Source of the DNA: Candidatus Latescibacterota bacterium
GTDB lineage: Bacteria > Latescibacterota > UBA2968 > UBA8231
NCBI GenBank assembly: GCA_007571365.1
Contig: RKRN01000318.1
Span: forward strand, 1-40,899
DNA length: 40,899 nucleotides
Direction: 5' to 3'
A model generated the notes under the pieces. The model did not search any database. It was not told the DNA's origin and worked only from the letters and a program-made list of their open reading frames with translations. The first letter of the stretch is position 1. The number at the start of each line of letters is the position of its first letter. The position numbers and the translations under genes were made by a program. Shown piece by piece: positions 30,326 through 39,549 of the stretch.

Positions 30326-32550
30326 TTGCGGTTGGCCTTCTGCCAAGGGTATGCCATCCGGCTGTGGAGGACTCCCATCAGCACGCGGATGAAGCTGTCT
30401 TCTATTTTGAGTAAATCTCGCAGGGTCAGTGCGCACTCGTCGAGTTCGCCAGCGGTGAATTTCTGCTGGATAATTTTATGTACTAACTGGCGCATCCGGT
30501 TGGGCGTGCGCTCAGCGAGGGTGCGGGCTGCCGCTTCGACCGAATCGGCCAACATCAAGATGCCGGCCTCTTTGGTCTGGGGTTTGGGGCCATTGTACCT
30601 GAAATCTTCCTCGCGTACGCTTCGGTCCCCCAATTCTACGGCGCGCTCGTAAAAGTACTCAATGACGGTGGTGCCGTGGTGCTGGGCGATTAGATCGCAG
30701 ATAGATTGGGGAAGGCCATGTTCTTCGGCCAACTCGAGCCCCTCGCGGACGTGAGCGGCGATGATGAGCATGCTCAGGTAGGGCATCAGACGATCGTGGG
30801 GATTGCGTCCACCTTGTAGTCCCTGATTTTCGCTGAAGTACTCTGGCTTGTTCACTTTGCCGATGTCGTGGTAATAACAGCCGACGCGGGCCAAGAGCGA
30901 ATTAGCGGCAATAGCCTCGGCGGCGCTCTCGGAGAGGTTGGCCATAATCAGGCTGTGAGTATAGGTTCCTGGCGCCCGAATAGCCAATTGGCGGAGCAAG
31001 GTCCGATTGGGATCCGACAGCTCCAGCAGGGTGATATCCGTGGTGATGTGGAAGAGACTTTCAAAGATCGGCAGCAGGCCGATGGTGAGGATGGGGACCG
31101 CCGCTCCAATTATGATCCCGGGCAGAATGTGATCGTATATCTGTTCGACCGGAAAGAAGCGCAATAGATCTGTCGCCGCGATGAGCAATGCGTAAGAAAT
31201 CGGTAGGAAGATCATGGGACGGTAGAACTGATTGCGGTGGCGCACGTGCCGCACCGCATAGACGGCGATGGCTGCCGTTAGAGCGCAGATTATGACTGCG
31301 TAGAAGTCGGCGAAGAGGTTGCCGACAAAAAGCGCCAGCACGAATGAGAGCACTAAGCCAATTTGAGGCGTTAGCAGGATTGTCGCTAGCATGGCGACGA
31401 GAGGGAGCGGCACCCAGTAGGGGGAGAGGTCGTGCGTTTTGATATAGGAGGCCACGACGGCTGTGGCGACAATCAAGATGGCTAATAGGATGAGTTGGCC
31501 GGGATGGTCAAAAACAGCGCGTTCGTGCGTGGCGAGGAAGTAGCCGAAGATGAAGATCAGGATCCCGGAAATCGCCGCGGCCGCCGCCACTTGAATCAGG
31601 CGCTTAATCGGATGTTGCGATTGATCTTGGGCGATGCGGGCGGCTAGTGCGTCGAGTGCATCGACGTGCTCCTCGGTGACAGTGGCGTTTTTGTCGACGA
31701 TGAGGTCGTTTTGGGCATAAATACGCTTGATGCTGGCCACGCCGCGCTGCGCCGCATCCCTGAGGCGGGCGGTCTCTGGCTCGTCAATGGTTAGATTGGA
31801 GACCACAAATAGGCTTAACAACTCGTGTACGGCTTGCACGGCATCGCGGTCAGCAATCGTATGGTACGTTTGGATATGAGAAATCAATTCGCCTTGTTTG
31901 AGCTTTTCTTCGCTATAGAGGGTTTCTATATGCTGTTCCCGACCTCCGAGGCGGACTTGGGTCGAAGGACTTAGGAGGATCGGTTGTTTGGAGGCGATGA
32001 TGCCCGTAGTGTAGTAATTGGCCAGAATCTGCCGACAGATGGCTTGGAAATCGTGTACATAAGGTTCGCTGGCCGTGGAGAGAACGTCGATGAGGGTCGA
32101 AAGCGCATCGAGCGAGAGCGAACCTACGACTTGAGGGAGGGCACGTTGGAGTTCGCGTTGCTTGAAGGAGTTGGCCATCTGGACCCGGATCCTTGGGATC
32201 ATCACGGCAAAGACCGAGTCTAACAGAACTAGTTGCTGCTCCTGAATTAGGGGATCGCGGTGCAAAATAGTGGGAATCTCGGCACTGGCTGCTTGTCGTT
32301 CGCGCTCCAATTCGGCATCGCTTTTGGGCACGTTAAAGAGAAAAGGAGCCTCAATGCGCTCTTGCGCGACGCTGCCGACGCGTAACTGGGCAACGTTGTA
32401 GGGACGCTGGTAAGGCGATAGATAGGTGAGCAGGCCGATGACTAGGCCTGCCAAGGCAATATGGAGCCCCCACGAGCTATGCGGGTGCCAAGGTTGGGGC
32501 TGACTGCTGCGGCGTTTAGAACCAAACCACTTGAGTTTAAGCGCGTTCAT
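30310..32550 (-). CDS. 7TM-HD phosphodiesterase, PgpH family (c-di-AMP hydrolase-like)
   Basis: A 746-residue membrane protein. One N-terminal membrane segment (residues about 27-46) is followed by a large extracytoplasmic 7TMR-HDED domain, seven membrane segments (about 335-515) and a cytoplasmic HDIG hydrolase: CYYHDIGKVNKPEYF with H561-D562, then NPHDRLMPYL and AQHHGTT. PgpH proteins of this layout degrade cyclic di-AMP; in Gram-negative lineages the substrate is less certain. The ATG overlaps the phoH stop as ATGA, and the 3' end overlaps ybeY. Confidence 0.92.
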   Translation of the reverse strand: MNALKLKWFGSKRRSSQPQPWHPHSSWGLHIALAGLVIGLLTYLSPYQRPYNVAQLRVGSVAQERIEAPFLFNVPKSDAELERERQAASAEIPTILHRDPLIQEQQLVLLDSVFAVMIPRIRVQMANSFKQRELQRALPQVVGSLSLDALSTLIDVLSTASEPYVHDFQAICRQILANYYTTGIIASKQPILLSPSTQVRLGGREQHIETLYSEEKLKQGELISHIQTYHTIADRDAVQAVHELLSLFVVSNLTIDEPETARLRDAAQRGVASIKRIYAQNDLIVDKNATVTEEHVDALDALAARIAQDQSQHPIKRLIQVAAAAAISGILIFIFGYFLATHERAVFDHPGQLILLAILIVATAVVASYIKTHDLSPYWVPLPLVAMLATILLTPQIGLVLSFVLALFVGNLFADFYAVIICALTAAIAVYAVRHVRHRNQFYRPMIFLPISYALLIAATDLLRFFPVEQIYDHILPGIIIGAAVPILTIGLLPIFESLFHITTDITLLELSDPNRTLLRQLAIRAPGTYTHSLIMANLSESAAEAIAANSLLARVGCYYHDIGKVNKPEYFSENQGLQGGRNPHDRLMPYLSMLIIAAHVREGLELAEEHGLPQSICDLIAQHHGTTVIEYFYERAVELGDRSVREEDFRYNGPKPQTKEAGILMLADSVEAAARTLAERTPNRMRQLVHKIIQQKFTAGELDECALTLRDLLKIEDSFIRVLMGVLHSRMAYPWQKANRKWQTV

Positions 32551-33500
32551 GGATCGGCCGAGGCGTGGGCTTCCTCATAGCTGTCGTAGGCTTTGATGAT
32601 CTTCTGCACGAGCGGGTTGCGTACCACATCCCGTTCGTTGAGCCGAACAAAGGCCAAGCCAGCGATCCCAGTCAGAATTTTGGGTGCGACGACCAAGCCC
32701 GAAGGTTGGTCAGCACGGAGGTCCGTTTGGGTAATATCGCCAGTAACTACGGCCTTTGAGTGACTACCCAATCGAGTGAGAAACATCTTCATCTGCTGTG
32801 GCGTAGTATTTTGGGCTTCGTCGAGAATAATAAACGAGTCGTTGAGGGTGCGGCCGCGCATGTAGGCCAGCGGCACGACTTCGACAATTTTCATATCCTG
32901 CATCCGTCGCAGGCGCTCGGGTTCCATGAGATCTTGTAGGGCGTCATAGAGCGGGCGCAAGTAGGGATCGACTTTATCCTCAAAAGAACCAGGCAAAAAA
33001 CCGAGCTTCTCACCGGCTTCGACGGCGGGCCGAGCGAGCAGGATGCGGGATATTTGCTTCTGCCGCAGCGCAGCAACGGCCATGGCCACTGCGAGGTACG
33101 TCTTGCCGGTGCCAGCTGGGCCGATGCCGAAGACCACGTCGTTGTTGTCGATAGCTGCAAGATATTTCGCTTGGCCTCCGGTGCGGGGATAGATAGCCGT
33201 CTTATAAGTATGGGCTACGGAGTTTGAGCGAGTGCTGTGGTCACTAGGCAGAATCGAACCACAGTAAATCAAGTTTTCTAGCTCGGCTGCTTCGATGGGC
33301 GGACCGTGGCGCATGCGTTTTATGAGGCGACTGAGGAAGCTATTGGCCTCGCGCACCGAGGCATCCGCTCCCTTAATCGTCAGCTTGTCGCCGCGGGCGA
33401 CTAAGCGAATGCTGTATCTCTCTTCAAGATGAGCCAAGTGTTGATCGTTGCGCCCGAAGAGAGCACGGCGATCAATGCCGGCGATAGAAATGTCCTTCAT
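32547..33500 (-). CDS. phoH: PhoH family ATPase
   Basis: A 317-residue PhoH-like protein. Walker A GPAGTGKT lies at residues 127-134, and Walker B is in [22 protein letters not shown] later [11 protein letters not shown] and the N-terminal KH-like region ([20 protein letters not shown]) match bacterial PhoH of the ybeY cluster. A role in RNA metabolism with YbeY is suggested for this family. The ATG at 33500 was chosen; the TTG-type extension to 33527 runs into the terminator hairpin. No strong Shine-Dalgarno is seen. Confidence 0.93.
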   Translation of the reverse strand: MKDISIAGIDRRALFGRNDQHLAHLEERYSIRLVARGDKLTIKGADASVREANSFLSRLIKRMRHGPPIEAAELENLIYCGSILPSDHSTRSNSVAHTYKTAIYPRTGGQAKYLAAIDNNDVVFGIGPAGTGKTYLAVAMAVAALRQKQISRILLARPAVEAGEKLGFLPGSFEDKVDPYLRPLYDALQDLMEPERLRRMQDMKIVEVVPLAYMRGRTLNDSFIILDEAQNTTPQQMKMFLTRLGSHSKAVVTGDITQTDLRADQPSGLVVAPKILTGIAGLAFVRLNERDVVRNPLVQKIIKAYDSYEEAHASADP

Positions 33501-33526
33501 AGTTCTGGTAGCTAGATCAAAATACA

Positions 33527-33576
33527 AAAAGGGGTTTGAAATCCTTCCCTTAAACTCGGAAGGATCAAACCCCTTT
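33527..33576 (-). terminator. Long-stem terminator of the LysM operon
   Basis: The stem AAAGGGGTTTGA.ATCCTTCC / GGAAGGAT.CAAACCCCTTT has only small bulges. On the minus strand it is followed by TTTTTGTATTTTG. It ends the LysM transcript and separates it from phoH. Confidence 0.88.
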
Positions 33577-33611
33577 AAGTCTTGAAACGTATTTAAATCA
33601 AGTAGTTGTAA

Positions 33612-34442
33612 TTACTTGGGAATTTCGAGAACTTGAGCCGGAAAAATCATATCTGGCGCGACGATTTGCTGCTTGTTAGCCTCGTAGATTTTATGCCATT
33701 TGCCAGCATTGTTGTAAAGCTCGGCGGCAATTTTGAAGAGGAAATCTCCTCGGGTGACCAAGTACTGGTTTGCGGCTACCCCAAACGGCACGGCCAAGAC
33801 TTGTTTGGGGTAGATTAAATCCGGGTCTTTGATTTGATCCTTATTCTTTCGGTAGATGCGAGGCCACATATACGGATCGTCGTAGATTTGTTCTTTTTTA
33901 GAAATATTCCACAAGTTGTCCCCCCGCTCGACCTTGTAGTCAATGACCACAGGTTGGGCTATGCGTGCTTTGAGGTCAGCGAGCATCTGGTCAATGGTAG
34001 TCAGCTTGTCCATCATTTCGGGCAGAGCGGCTATGTTGCTCTGCTTGAGTTCAGCGGCCCGGGAATCGAGGGCCGTGACTTCACCGCGCCGCATAATAAG
34101 CACTTCTGGAGCTAGTGCCATCAGCCCTTCAAGCTGAGCGGTGATAGCGTCGAGTTCGCGTCCAAAGGCCACGACTTCGGATTCGGAATGGCCAATTGCT
34201 GCGAGAATTTGGGCATCGAGGTCGGCGTTGGCCCGGTCGAGCTGGGCAATCTGCATATTAAGTGCTTCAAGCTGGGCGTTTAGCTCTTCGATCTGGGTGT
34301 TGGCTGCGGTTTCGCGGTTGACGAGCTCGTTCCCTAGAGCCATGTACTCCTCACAAGTCATCTGCTGCTCTTGAGCAGAGATGTTGCCGCTCGCTAGGAC
34401 TAGCAACGCTAAGGCCAACCCACCAACGGACAACTTCTTCAT
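33612..34442 (-). CDS. Secreted coiled-coil protein with two C-terminal LysM domains
   Basis: A 276-residue exported protein. A signal peptide (LALALLVLASGNISAQ, cleavage near residue 23) is followed by a long coiled coil (residues about 40-160, rich in Leu/Glu/Gln heptads), then a first LysM (YKVERGDNLWNISKKEQIY) and a second LysM (YLVTRGDFLFKIAAELYNN), the second ending at the C-terminus. LysM binds peptidoglycan, so it is probably a periplasmic structural or division-related protein. It lies 15 nt after the coiled-coil lipoprotein in one operon ended by the hairpin downstream. Confidence 0.9.
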   Translation of the reverse strand: MKKLSVGGLALALLVLASGNISAQEQQMTCEEYMALGNELVNRETAANTQIEELNAQLEALNMQIAQLDRANADLDAQILAAIGHSESEVVAFGRELDAITAQLEGLMALAPEVLIMRRGEVTALDSRAAELKQSNIAALPEMMDKLTTIDQMLADLKARIAQPVVIDYKVERGDNLWNISKKEQIYDDPYMWPRIYRKNKDQIKDPDLIYPKQVLAVPFGVAANQYLVTRGDFLFKIAAELYNNAGKWHKIYEANKQQIVAPDMIFPAQVLEIPK

Positions 34443-34457
34443 GATTCGGACCCTTTC

Positions 34458-34742
34458 TTATTTACCTTGGTTGGCGAGGTTGTTCTTGGTAACGGCTAGT
34501 TTTTCTTCTAGTGCTTTTTGGGTGGCTTGCCGCTGGGCGAGTTCGCGCTCGAGCTGTGCTTTTTCGGCCTGTAGCTCGGTTACTTTTACTTCGGCAGCCA
34601 GAGTGGCTTGGCGCTGTTGTTCTAGGTATTCCATGTCCTCCTGCGACGGAACACGCGCACAGCTAGCCACAAGCGACAAAGTCACTACCGCTAAGGCGAC
34701 GCCTGAGTATCTCAAATTGGATAAAGTGGAAAGACAGCTCAT
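34458..34742 (-). CDS. Small coiled-coil lipoprotein
   Basis: A 94-residue protein with a clear lipobox: SGVALAVVTLSLVASC, lipidated Cys at about 25. The mature part is one long helical coiled coil (QRQATLAAEVKVTELQAEK and following). It resembles Lpp- or YgaP-like small lipoproteins only in layout; no family is assigned. The ATG at 34742 is preceded by GGTGGAGGAA. It is probably an outer-membrane or periplasmic partner of the LysM protein in the same operon. Confidence 0.8.
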   Translation of the reverse strand: MSCLSTLSNLRYSGVALAVVTLSLVASCARVPSQEDMEYLEQQRQATLAAEVKVTELQAEKAQLERELAQRQATQKALEEKLAVTKNNLANQGK

Positions 34743-34816
34743 TAAGTAGTTCCTCCACCTAAGCTTAAGGATCATAACAGCGTTCTTACATTGATAATAT
34801 ACGGGATATGGGCACA

Positions 34817-34844
34817 AATATAGGCGACCTAAAGTGGATGTCAA
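34817..34844 (-). promoter_or_regulatory. Promoter of the lipoprotein-LysM operon
   Basis: On the minus strand, a perfect TTGACA (34844-34839) and TATATT (34822-34817) are spaced 16 nt, 75 nt before the lipoprotein ATG. Confidence 0.72.
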
Positions 34845-34884
34845 GCAGAACAAGTGAAAATCTACCCTAACCCTACTTAAGTTT

Positions 34885-36669
34885 TCAGGCAGACCGAATA
34901 CCCAATTCGCGCAACTGGCCCAAATCGACGGAAGAAGGGGCGTTTTCCATCAAGCCCACGGCCTTATTGGTCTTGGGGAAGGCGATGACTTCGCGGATTG
35001 AATCTTCGCTGGCGATCAGGGCGATCAGTCGGTCAAAGCCAAAGGCGATTCCACCATGTGGTGGGGCTCCGTAATCAAGGGCTTCTAGGAGGAAGCCAAA
35101 TTTGGCCGCGGCTTCTTCAGGGCTGATTTCTAAAAGTTGAAAAAGGCGGGCTTGTACTGAGCGCTGGAAAATCCGCATACTGCCTCCGGCAATTTCGTTG
35201 CCATTGAGGACTAAGTCATAGGCTCGTGCCCTAGCGTCAGCAGGGGTACTGTCTAGCAAGGCGAGGTCCTCTTCTAGGGGAGATGTGAAGGGATGATGCA
35301 CGGCAGTAAAGCGTCCGGCTTCTGCGTCGCGTTCTAGAAGTGGAAATTGGCTGACCCAAAGGGGCTGCCAAGACTCATCGGACACTAGCGAGAGGCGCTG
35401 AGCGAGTTCCAAGCGTAGTGATCCGAGTACCCGGGCAACTAGCGTGGGGTGATCAGCGACAAAAAGCAGCAGATCGCCGGGGGCGGATTCGAGGGCCTCA
35501 ATCAACAAGGCTTGAGCCGCTTGGGGGAAGAATTTGACGATGGAGGATTCAAGACCGGCGTCAGTGTGCTTGATCCAGCTAAGACCCTTGGCTCCCAGTT
35601 CTTGGGCGAAGGCGATTAAATCGTCGATTTGTCCGCGCGAGAATCCGCCGCATCCCTTGATATTTATACCTTTGACCTGACCGCCACTGGCAAGAACGGA
35701 ATGAAAGATTTGGAATTGGGAGGCGTGTGCTGCTGCCGCTACATCTTTGAGCTCTAGGCCGAAGCGCAGATCGGGTTTGTCGGAGCCAAAGCGCTCCATG
35801 GCTTCGCGATAAGTGAGGCGAGGAAAGGGATTGGGTAACTCGATCTGGCGCAACTGAGCAAAGAGGGCACGGGTTATATCCTCGGCAATAGCCATGACGT
35901 GATCCTCGCGCACGAAGGCCATTTCGATGTCGATTTGAGTAAATTCGGGCTGGCGATCGGCGCGTAAATCCTCGTCGCGGAAGCACTTGACGATCTGGAA
36001 GTAGCGGTCGTATCCCGCGATCATCAAGAGCTGTTTGTAGGTTTGGGGTGATTGAGGCAGGGCGAAAAATTGTCCGGGATGGACTCGGCTGGGCACGAGG
36101 TAATCCCGGGCCCCCTCGGGAGTGCTCTTGGTCAGAAACGGCGTTTCAACCTCGATAAAGCCGCGCTCGTTGAGCAGGTGGCGCACGACCTGATACCCCC
36201 GGTGCCTGAGTAGCAAATTGCTTTGGATACGAGGCCGCCTCAGGTCCAAATAGCGATACTTGAGCCGAATTTCCTCGCTGACGCCGGTTTGGTTTTCGAT
36301 GAGAAAAGGCGGGGTCCGACTGCGGTTGAGGAGGCGTAGCTGATCGCAGTTTACCTCAATCGTTCCGGTGGCCAACTGCGGGTTGACCATACCTTCAGGG
36401 CGCGCCTCAACTTCGCCTTGTACGGCGATGACGTACTCGCTGCGCAAGTGGTTGGCCTGCTGGTAGGCGATGGGATCGCGCTGCGGATTGAAGACGATTT
36501 GGGTAATGCCATAGCGGTCGCGGAGATCGATAAAAATAACGCCGCCGTGGTCGCGGCGGCGCCAGACCCAGCCCATTAGCAGGACGCGCTGACCGACGTT
36601 TTTACCCGTGAGGGTGCCGCAGTCGTGTGTGCGCTCCCAGTTGCCCAAGCCTTCGCCCGGCTCTTCCAT
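34885..36669 (-). CDS. aspS: Aspartyl-tRNA synthetase, probably non-discriminating
   Basis: A 594-residue bacterial-type class II synthetase: N-terminal OB anticodon-binding domain, catalytic core with FRDEDLRADRQPEFTQIDIE, a GAD insertion (residues about 290-420) and motif 3 (GIAFGFDRLIAL). In the OB fold the loop reads RRRDHGG. A His at this position (H31 in Pseudomonas) marks enzymes that also charge tRNA-Asn with Asp, whereas discriminating enzymes have Leu. Asn-tRNA would then need GatCAB, not seen here. AGGTG lies upstream of the ATG. Confidence 0.96.
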   Translation of the reverse strand: MEEPGEGLGNWERTHDCGTLTGKNVGQRVLLMGWVWRRRDHGGVIFIDLRDRYGITQIVFNPQRDPIAYQQANHLRSEYVIAVQGEVEARPEGMVNPQLATGTIEVNCDQLRLLNRSRTPPFLIENQTGVSEEIRLKYRYLDLRRPRIQSNLLLRHRGYQVVRHLLNERGFIEVETPFLTKSTPEGARDYLVPSRVHPGQFFALPQSPQTYKQLLMIAGYDRYFQIVKCFRDEDLRADRQPEFTQIDIEMAFVREDHVMAIAEDITRALFAQLRQIELPNPFPRLTYREAMERFGSDKPDLRFGLELKDVAAAAHASQFQIFHSVLASGGQVKGINIKGCGGFSRGQIDDLIAFAQELGAKGLSWIKHTDAGLESSIVKFFPQAAQALLIEALESAPGDLLLFVADHPTLVARVLGSLRLELAQRLSLVSDESWQPLWVSQFPLLERDAEAGRFTAVHHPFTSPLEEDLALLDSTPADARARAYDLVLNGNEIAGGSMRIFQRSVQARLFQLLEISPEEAAAKFGFLLEALDYGAPPHGGIAFGFDRLIALIASEDSIREVIAFPKTNKAVGLMENAPSSVDLGQLRELGIRSA

Positions 36670-36716
36670 AAAAGTTACACCTAAATGATAAAATTGGATT
36701 TTAAGCGAGAGTAATT

Positions 36717-36745
36717 AAGGTAGAAGGCAGCTTGGAGAGTGTCAA
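36717..36745 (-). promoter_or_regulatory. Promoter of aspS
   Basis: On the minus strand, TTGACA (36745-36740) and TACCTT (36722-36717) are spaced 17 nt. It is back to back with the cysM promoter; the two -35 boxes are 16 bp apart. Confidence 0.6.
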
Positions 36746-36761
36746 GAAAGGACTGGGTTGG

Positions 36762-36790
36762 TTGACATAGTGGATTTTGGTTCTTTTAAT
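36762..36790 (+). promoter_or_regulatory. Promoter of the cysM-mec-cysO cluster
   Basis: A perfect TTGACA (36762-36767), 17-nt spacer and TTTAAT (36785-36790) lie 17 nt before the GTG start. Transcription would start close to the ribosome-binding site AAGGGAGG, giving a very short leader. Confidence 0.72.
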
Positions 36791-36807
36791 CGTGAAGGGA
36801 GGTTTTT

Positions 36808-37740
36808 GTGGCTGGCCTATCGGTCGTTGAGCAGATTGGTGATACGCCGCTTTTGCGGCTGACAGATCGAGCGATTCCACCACGGGTGGAAGTCTATGCT
36901 AAGCTGGAGTTTTTCAATCCTGGGGGGTCGGTCAAAGACCGACCAGCGCGGCGGATGATTGAAGACGGAGAGCGGGACAGATCGCTAAGGCCGGGCAAGA
37001 TCATTTTGGACTCCACTTCTGGAAATACCGGCATTGCCTATGCGATGATCGGTGCGGCCAAGGGCTATCGAGTAAAGTTGGCCATGCCGGCCAATGTCAG
37101 CCGCGAGCGCAAGGCCATTCTCGCCGCCTATGGCACCGAAGTGGTGTACACCGATCCAGGGGAGCTTTCCGACGGGGCCATACGAGAAGCGCGGCGGATA
37201 TACGAAGCCAACCCCGACCGGTACTTCAAGCCCGACCAATACAACAATCCCGCCAATTGGTACGCCCATCGCGATACCACGGCTCCCGAAATCTGGGAGC
37301 AGACCCAAGGCCGCGTTACTCATTTTGTCGCCACTATCGGTACCAGCGGTACCCTGATGGGAACCGCTCGAGGTCTTAGGAAGTTCAATCCGGCCATCCA
37401 GATCATTGCCGCTGAGCCGGCCGAGCCGTTTCACGGTATTGAGGGACTTAAGCACATGGAGAGTTCAATTGTCCCCGGTATCTACGACGAGACGCTCCTT
37501 GACTATAAAATACCGATAGATACCGATGATGCTTATGATACGGCACTGCGTCTGCCAGTTGAGCAGGGGATTCTCGTCGGCCAGTCTTCAGGTGGAGCTT
37601 ATTGGGCCGCGCTGGAAGTTGCCCGCCAGCTAGATACAGGGGTCGTGGTGACTATATTTTGTGATGGCGGCGACAAATATATGAGTACGCCCATGTGGCG
37701 ACTGGCTCTCGGTAGCATAACGAAGCGAAAGGATAGCTGA
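36808..37740 (+). CDS. cysM: PLP-dependent cysteine synthase, CysM (CysO-dependent type)
   Basis: A 310-residue beta-replacement enzyme. PLP Lys K43 is in NPGGSVKDRPA, substrate loop STSGNTG is at 69-75 and the phosphate-binding loop is GTSGTLMGT. The last matches Mycobacterium CysM, which uses O-phosphoserine and the thiocarboxylated carrier CysO as sulfur donor. The neighbours (JAMM protease and MoaD/ThiS-like carrier) make this pathway likely here. GTG start with AAGGGAGG 5 nt upstream. The stop codon directly abuts the mec ATG. Confidence 0.9.
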   Translation: MAGLSVVEQIGDTPLLRLTDRAIPPRVEVYAKLEFFNPGGSVKDRPARRMIEDGERDRSLRPGKIILDSTSGNTGIAYAMIGAAKGYRVKLAMPANVSRERKAILAAYGTEVVYTDPGELSDGAIREARRIYEANPDRYFKPDQYNNPANWYAHRDTTAPEIWEQTQGRVTHFVATIGTSGTLMGTARGLRKFNPAIQIIAAEPAEPFHGIEGLKHMESSIVPGIYDETLLDYKIPIDTDDAYDTALRLPVEQGILVGQSSGGAYWAALEVARQLDTGVVVTIFCDGGDKYMSTPMWRLALGSITKRKDS

Positions 37741-38235
37741 ATGCTGCGCATCGCCCACAGGGACTTTGAACGGATCTGCGCCCAAGCCTTGGCCGAGTAC
37801 CCACACGAGTGTTGCGGTCTGTTGGTTGAGGAGGTGCCGAGTGGGGTATCCGCTGCCCATGCTTGTACTAATGTACAGCAGCCGCGGCACGAAGAAGACC
37901 CTGAGTGCTATCCTCGTGATGCAAGTACGGCCTATCTAATTGACGCCGGTGAGCAATTGCGCATCGTGGAAGAGGCAGAAAAGGCCGGGAGCCGGATCGC
38001 GGGTTGCTACCATTCCCACATTGATTGCCCGGCCTACTTCTCGGACGAAGACGAAAGGCGCACTTGGATATTCAACTGCCGAGAGGCGGGGGACGCCCCG
38101 GATGACCCGGATGCGATGTATCTAGTGCTTTCAGTCTATGGCGAGGAGACGGGCAGCCAGCGGAAAGTGCAAGGCTACAAATGTTTTGCTTGGGACGGCA
38201 GACGCTATGCCGAAACGGGCATTGAAATAGTTTAG
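37741..38235 (+). CDS. mec: JAMM/MPN metalloprotease, Mec-like (CysO-cysteine peptidase)
   Basis: A 164-residue zinc protease of the JAB1/MPN family. The full JAMM motif is visible: H91-S-H93 in CYHSHIDCP, S101 and D104 in YFSDED, with the upstream Glu in EYPHECCGLL. Mycobacterial Mec releases cysteine from the CysO-cysteine adduct. Placement between cysM and the carrier supports that role. It starts one base after the cysM stop. Confidence 0.9.
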   Translation: MLRIAHRDFERICAQALAEYPHECCGLLVEEVPSGVSAAHACTNVQQPRHEEDPECYPRDASTAYLIDAGEQLRIVEEAEKAGSRIAGCYHSHIDCPAYFSDEDERRTWIFNCREAGDAPDDPDAMYLVLSVYGEETGSQRKVQGYKCFAWDGRRYAETGIEIV

Positions 38236-38305
38236 TAAAGCCGCTATCGAATAACTATAGAATGCGGGCGGTGGAGCCACTTAAATTAATCACATGGAGG
38301 ATGAA

Positions 38306-38584
38306 ATGCCGGTTATTGTTCACATTCCTACGCCGTTGCGGAAATTGACTCACAATCAGGCTGAGGTTGAGCTCGATGCAGGGACTATTAGCGAGTTGGT
38401 AGATGGTCTCGACGGCTCCTATGAGGGCTTGGCCGATAAATTGCTCGACGAGGGGGGCGAGATACGCCGCTATGTCAATATCTTCGTCAACGACGAAGAT
38501 ATTCGCTTCCTCGACGGCAAGGATACGCCCCTCAACGATGGAGATCGCGTCTCCATCGTCCCAGCCATTGCCGGCGGGAGTTAA
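38306..38584 (+). CDS. cysO: MoaD/ThiS-like sulfur carrier, CysO-like
   Basis: A 92-residue ubiquitin-fold sulfur carrier (VIVHIPTPLRKLT, then VNIFVNDEDIRFLDG, DGDRVSIVPAIAGGS). Carriers of this family end in Gly-Gly, whose carboxylate is adenylated and thiolated. Here one extra Ser follows the Gly-Gly, so removal of that residue would be needed before activation. The start is the ATG at 38306, chosen because GGAGGATGAA lies just upstream; the ATG at 38294 is part of that Shine-Dalgarno. A MoeZ/MoeB-type activating enzyme is not in the window. Confidence 0.88.
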   Translation: MPVIVHIPTPLRKLTHNQAEVELDAGTISELVDGLDGSYEGLADKLLDEGGEIRRYVNIFVNDEDIRFLDGKDTPLNDGDRVSIVPAIAGGS

Positions 38585-38624
38585 AGACTACTGTACAGAC
38601 GACTGGCGTTAGGTTTGGTACAGG

Positions 38625-39542
38625 ATGAAACGCGCCCACAATGTGCTGGAGTTAATCGGGGCTACGCCTATAGTCCGCCTCAGTCGAGTAGTTGAGGAAG
38701 GTTCTGCCGAGGTGTGGGGCAAGTTGGAGGCGACCAATCCCGGTGGCAGTGTCAAGGACCGTATCGCCCTAGCTATGATTGAAGCCGCCGAAGAGCAAGG
38801 GCTGCTGGCCAAGGGCGGCACGATCATTGAACCCACTAGTGGCAATACCGGCATTGGCTTGGCCATGGTGGCTGCCTACAAGGGCTACAAGCTCATCGTC
38901 ACCATGTTCGACACGGCTAGCCGCGAGCGCCGCTTACAGATGCAGGCGTACGGTGCCGAAGTTGTGTTGACGCCAGCGGCCGAAGGCATGCGCGGAGCTA
39001 TCGACAAAGCACTTGAACTCAAGCGCGAGCATCCAGATTATTTTTTGCCACAGCAGTTTATGAATGCAGCGAACCCCGAGATACATCGCCACACGACCGG
39101 CCTTGAGATACTAGCACAGCTAGATGGCCGAATTGATGCCTTTGTGGCGGGGGTGGGTACTGGGGGGTCGTTGACTGGCGTCGGCGAAGTACTTAAGGAA
39201 GCTATGTCCACAGTTCGGATCATCGCTGTCGAGCCTGCCGGGTCATCGGTGCTTTCAGGCGGGAGGGCTGGATTCAGCTATATAGAGGGTATTGGCGCGG
39301 GTTTTGTTCCACCAATTCTCAACCGAGAAATTATCGACGAGGTGCGGGTCATTACCGACGACGACGCGTATGAAATGGCCCGGCGCTTGGCACGGGAGGA
39401 AGGGCTTTTGGTGGGGATTTCAGCAGGGGCCAATGCCTATATCGCTTCCCAAGTCGCTCGTGAGATGGGCGGAAATACTCGGGTCGCGACGATCCTTTGC
39501 GACAGCGGATTGCGCTACTTGAGCAGTCGTGCTTTTGAATGA
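38625..39542 (+). CDS. cysK: Cysteine synthase, CysK family
   Basis: A 305-residue O-acetylserine sulfhydrylase-type enzyme. PLP Lys K44 is in NPGGSVKDRIA, TSGNTGIGLAM follows, and VGTGGSLTGVG is the phosphate loop. SGGRAGFSYIEGIGAGFVP corresponds to the SGGxxGPHxIQGIGAGF motif, with changes at the middle positions. This second enzyme probably uses free sulfide, alongside the CysO route. The gene ends 7 nt before the convergent rpsT, with no terminator in between. Confidence 0.9.
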   Translation: MKRAHNVLELIGATPIVRLSRVVEEGSAEVWGKLEATNPGGSVKDRIALAMIEAAEEQGLLAKGGTIIEPTSGNTGIGLAMVAAYKGYKLIVTMFDTASRERRLQMQAYGAEVVLTPAAEGMRGAIDKALELKREHPDYFLPQQFMNAANPEIHRHTTGLEILAQLDGRIDAFVAGVGTGGSLTGVGEVLKEAMSTVRIIAVEPAGSSVLSGGRAGFSYIEGIGAGFVPPILNREIIDEVRVITDDDAYEMARRLAREEGLLVGISAGANAYIASQVAREMGGNTRVATILCDSGLRYLSSRAFE

Positions 39543-39549
39543 TCAGCCA

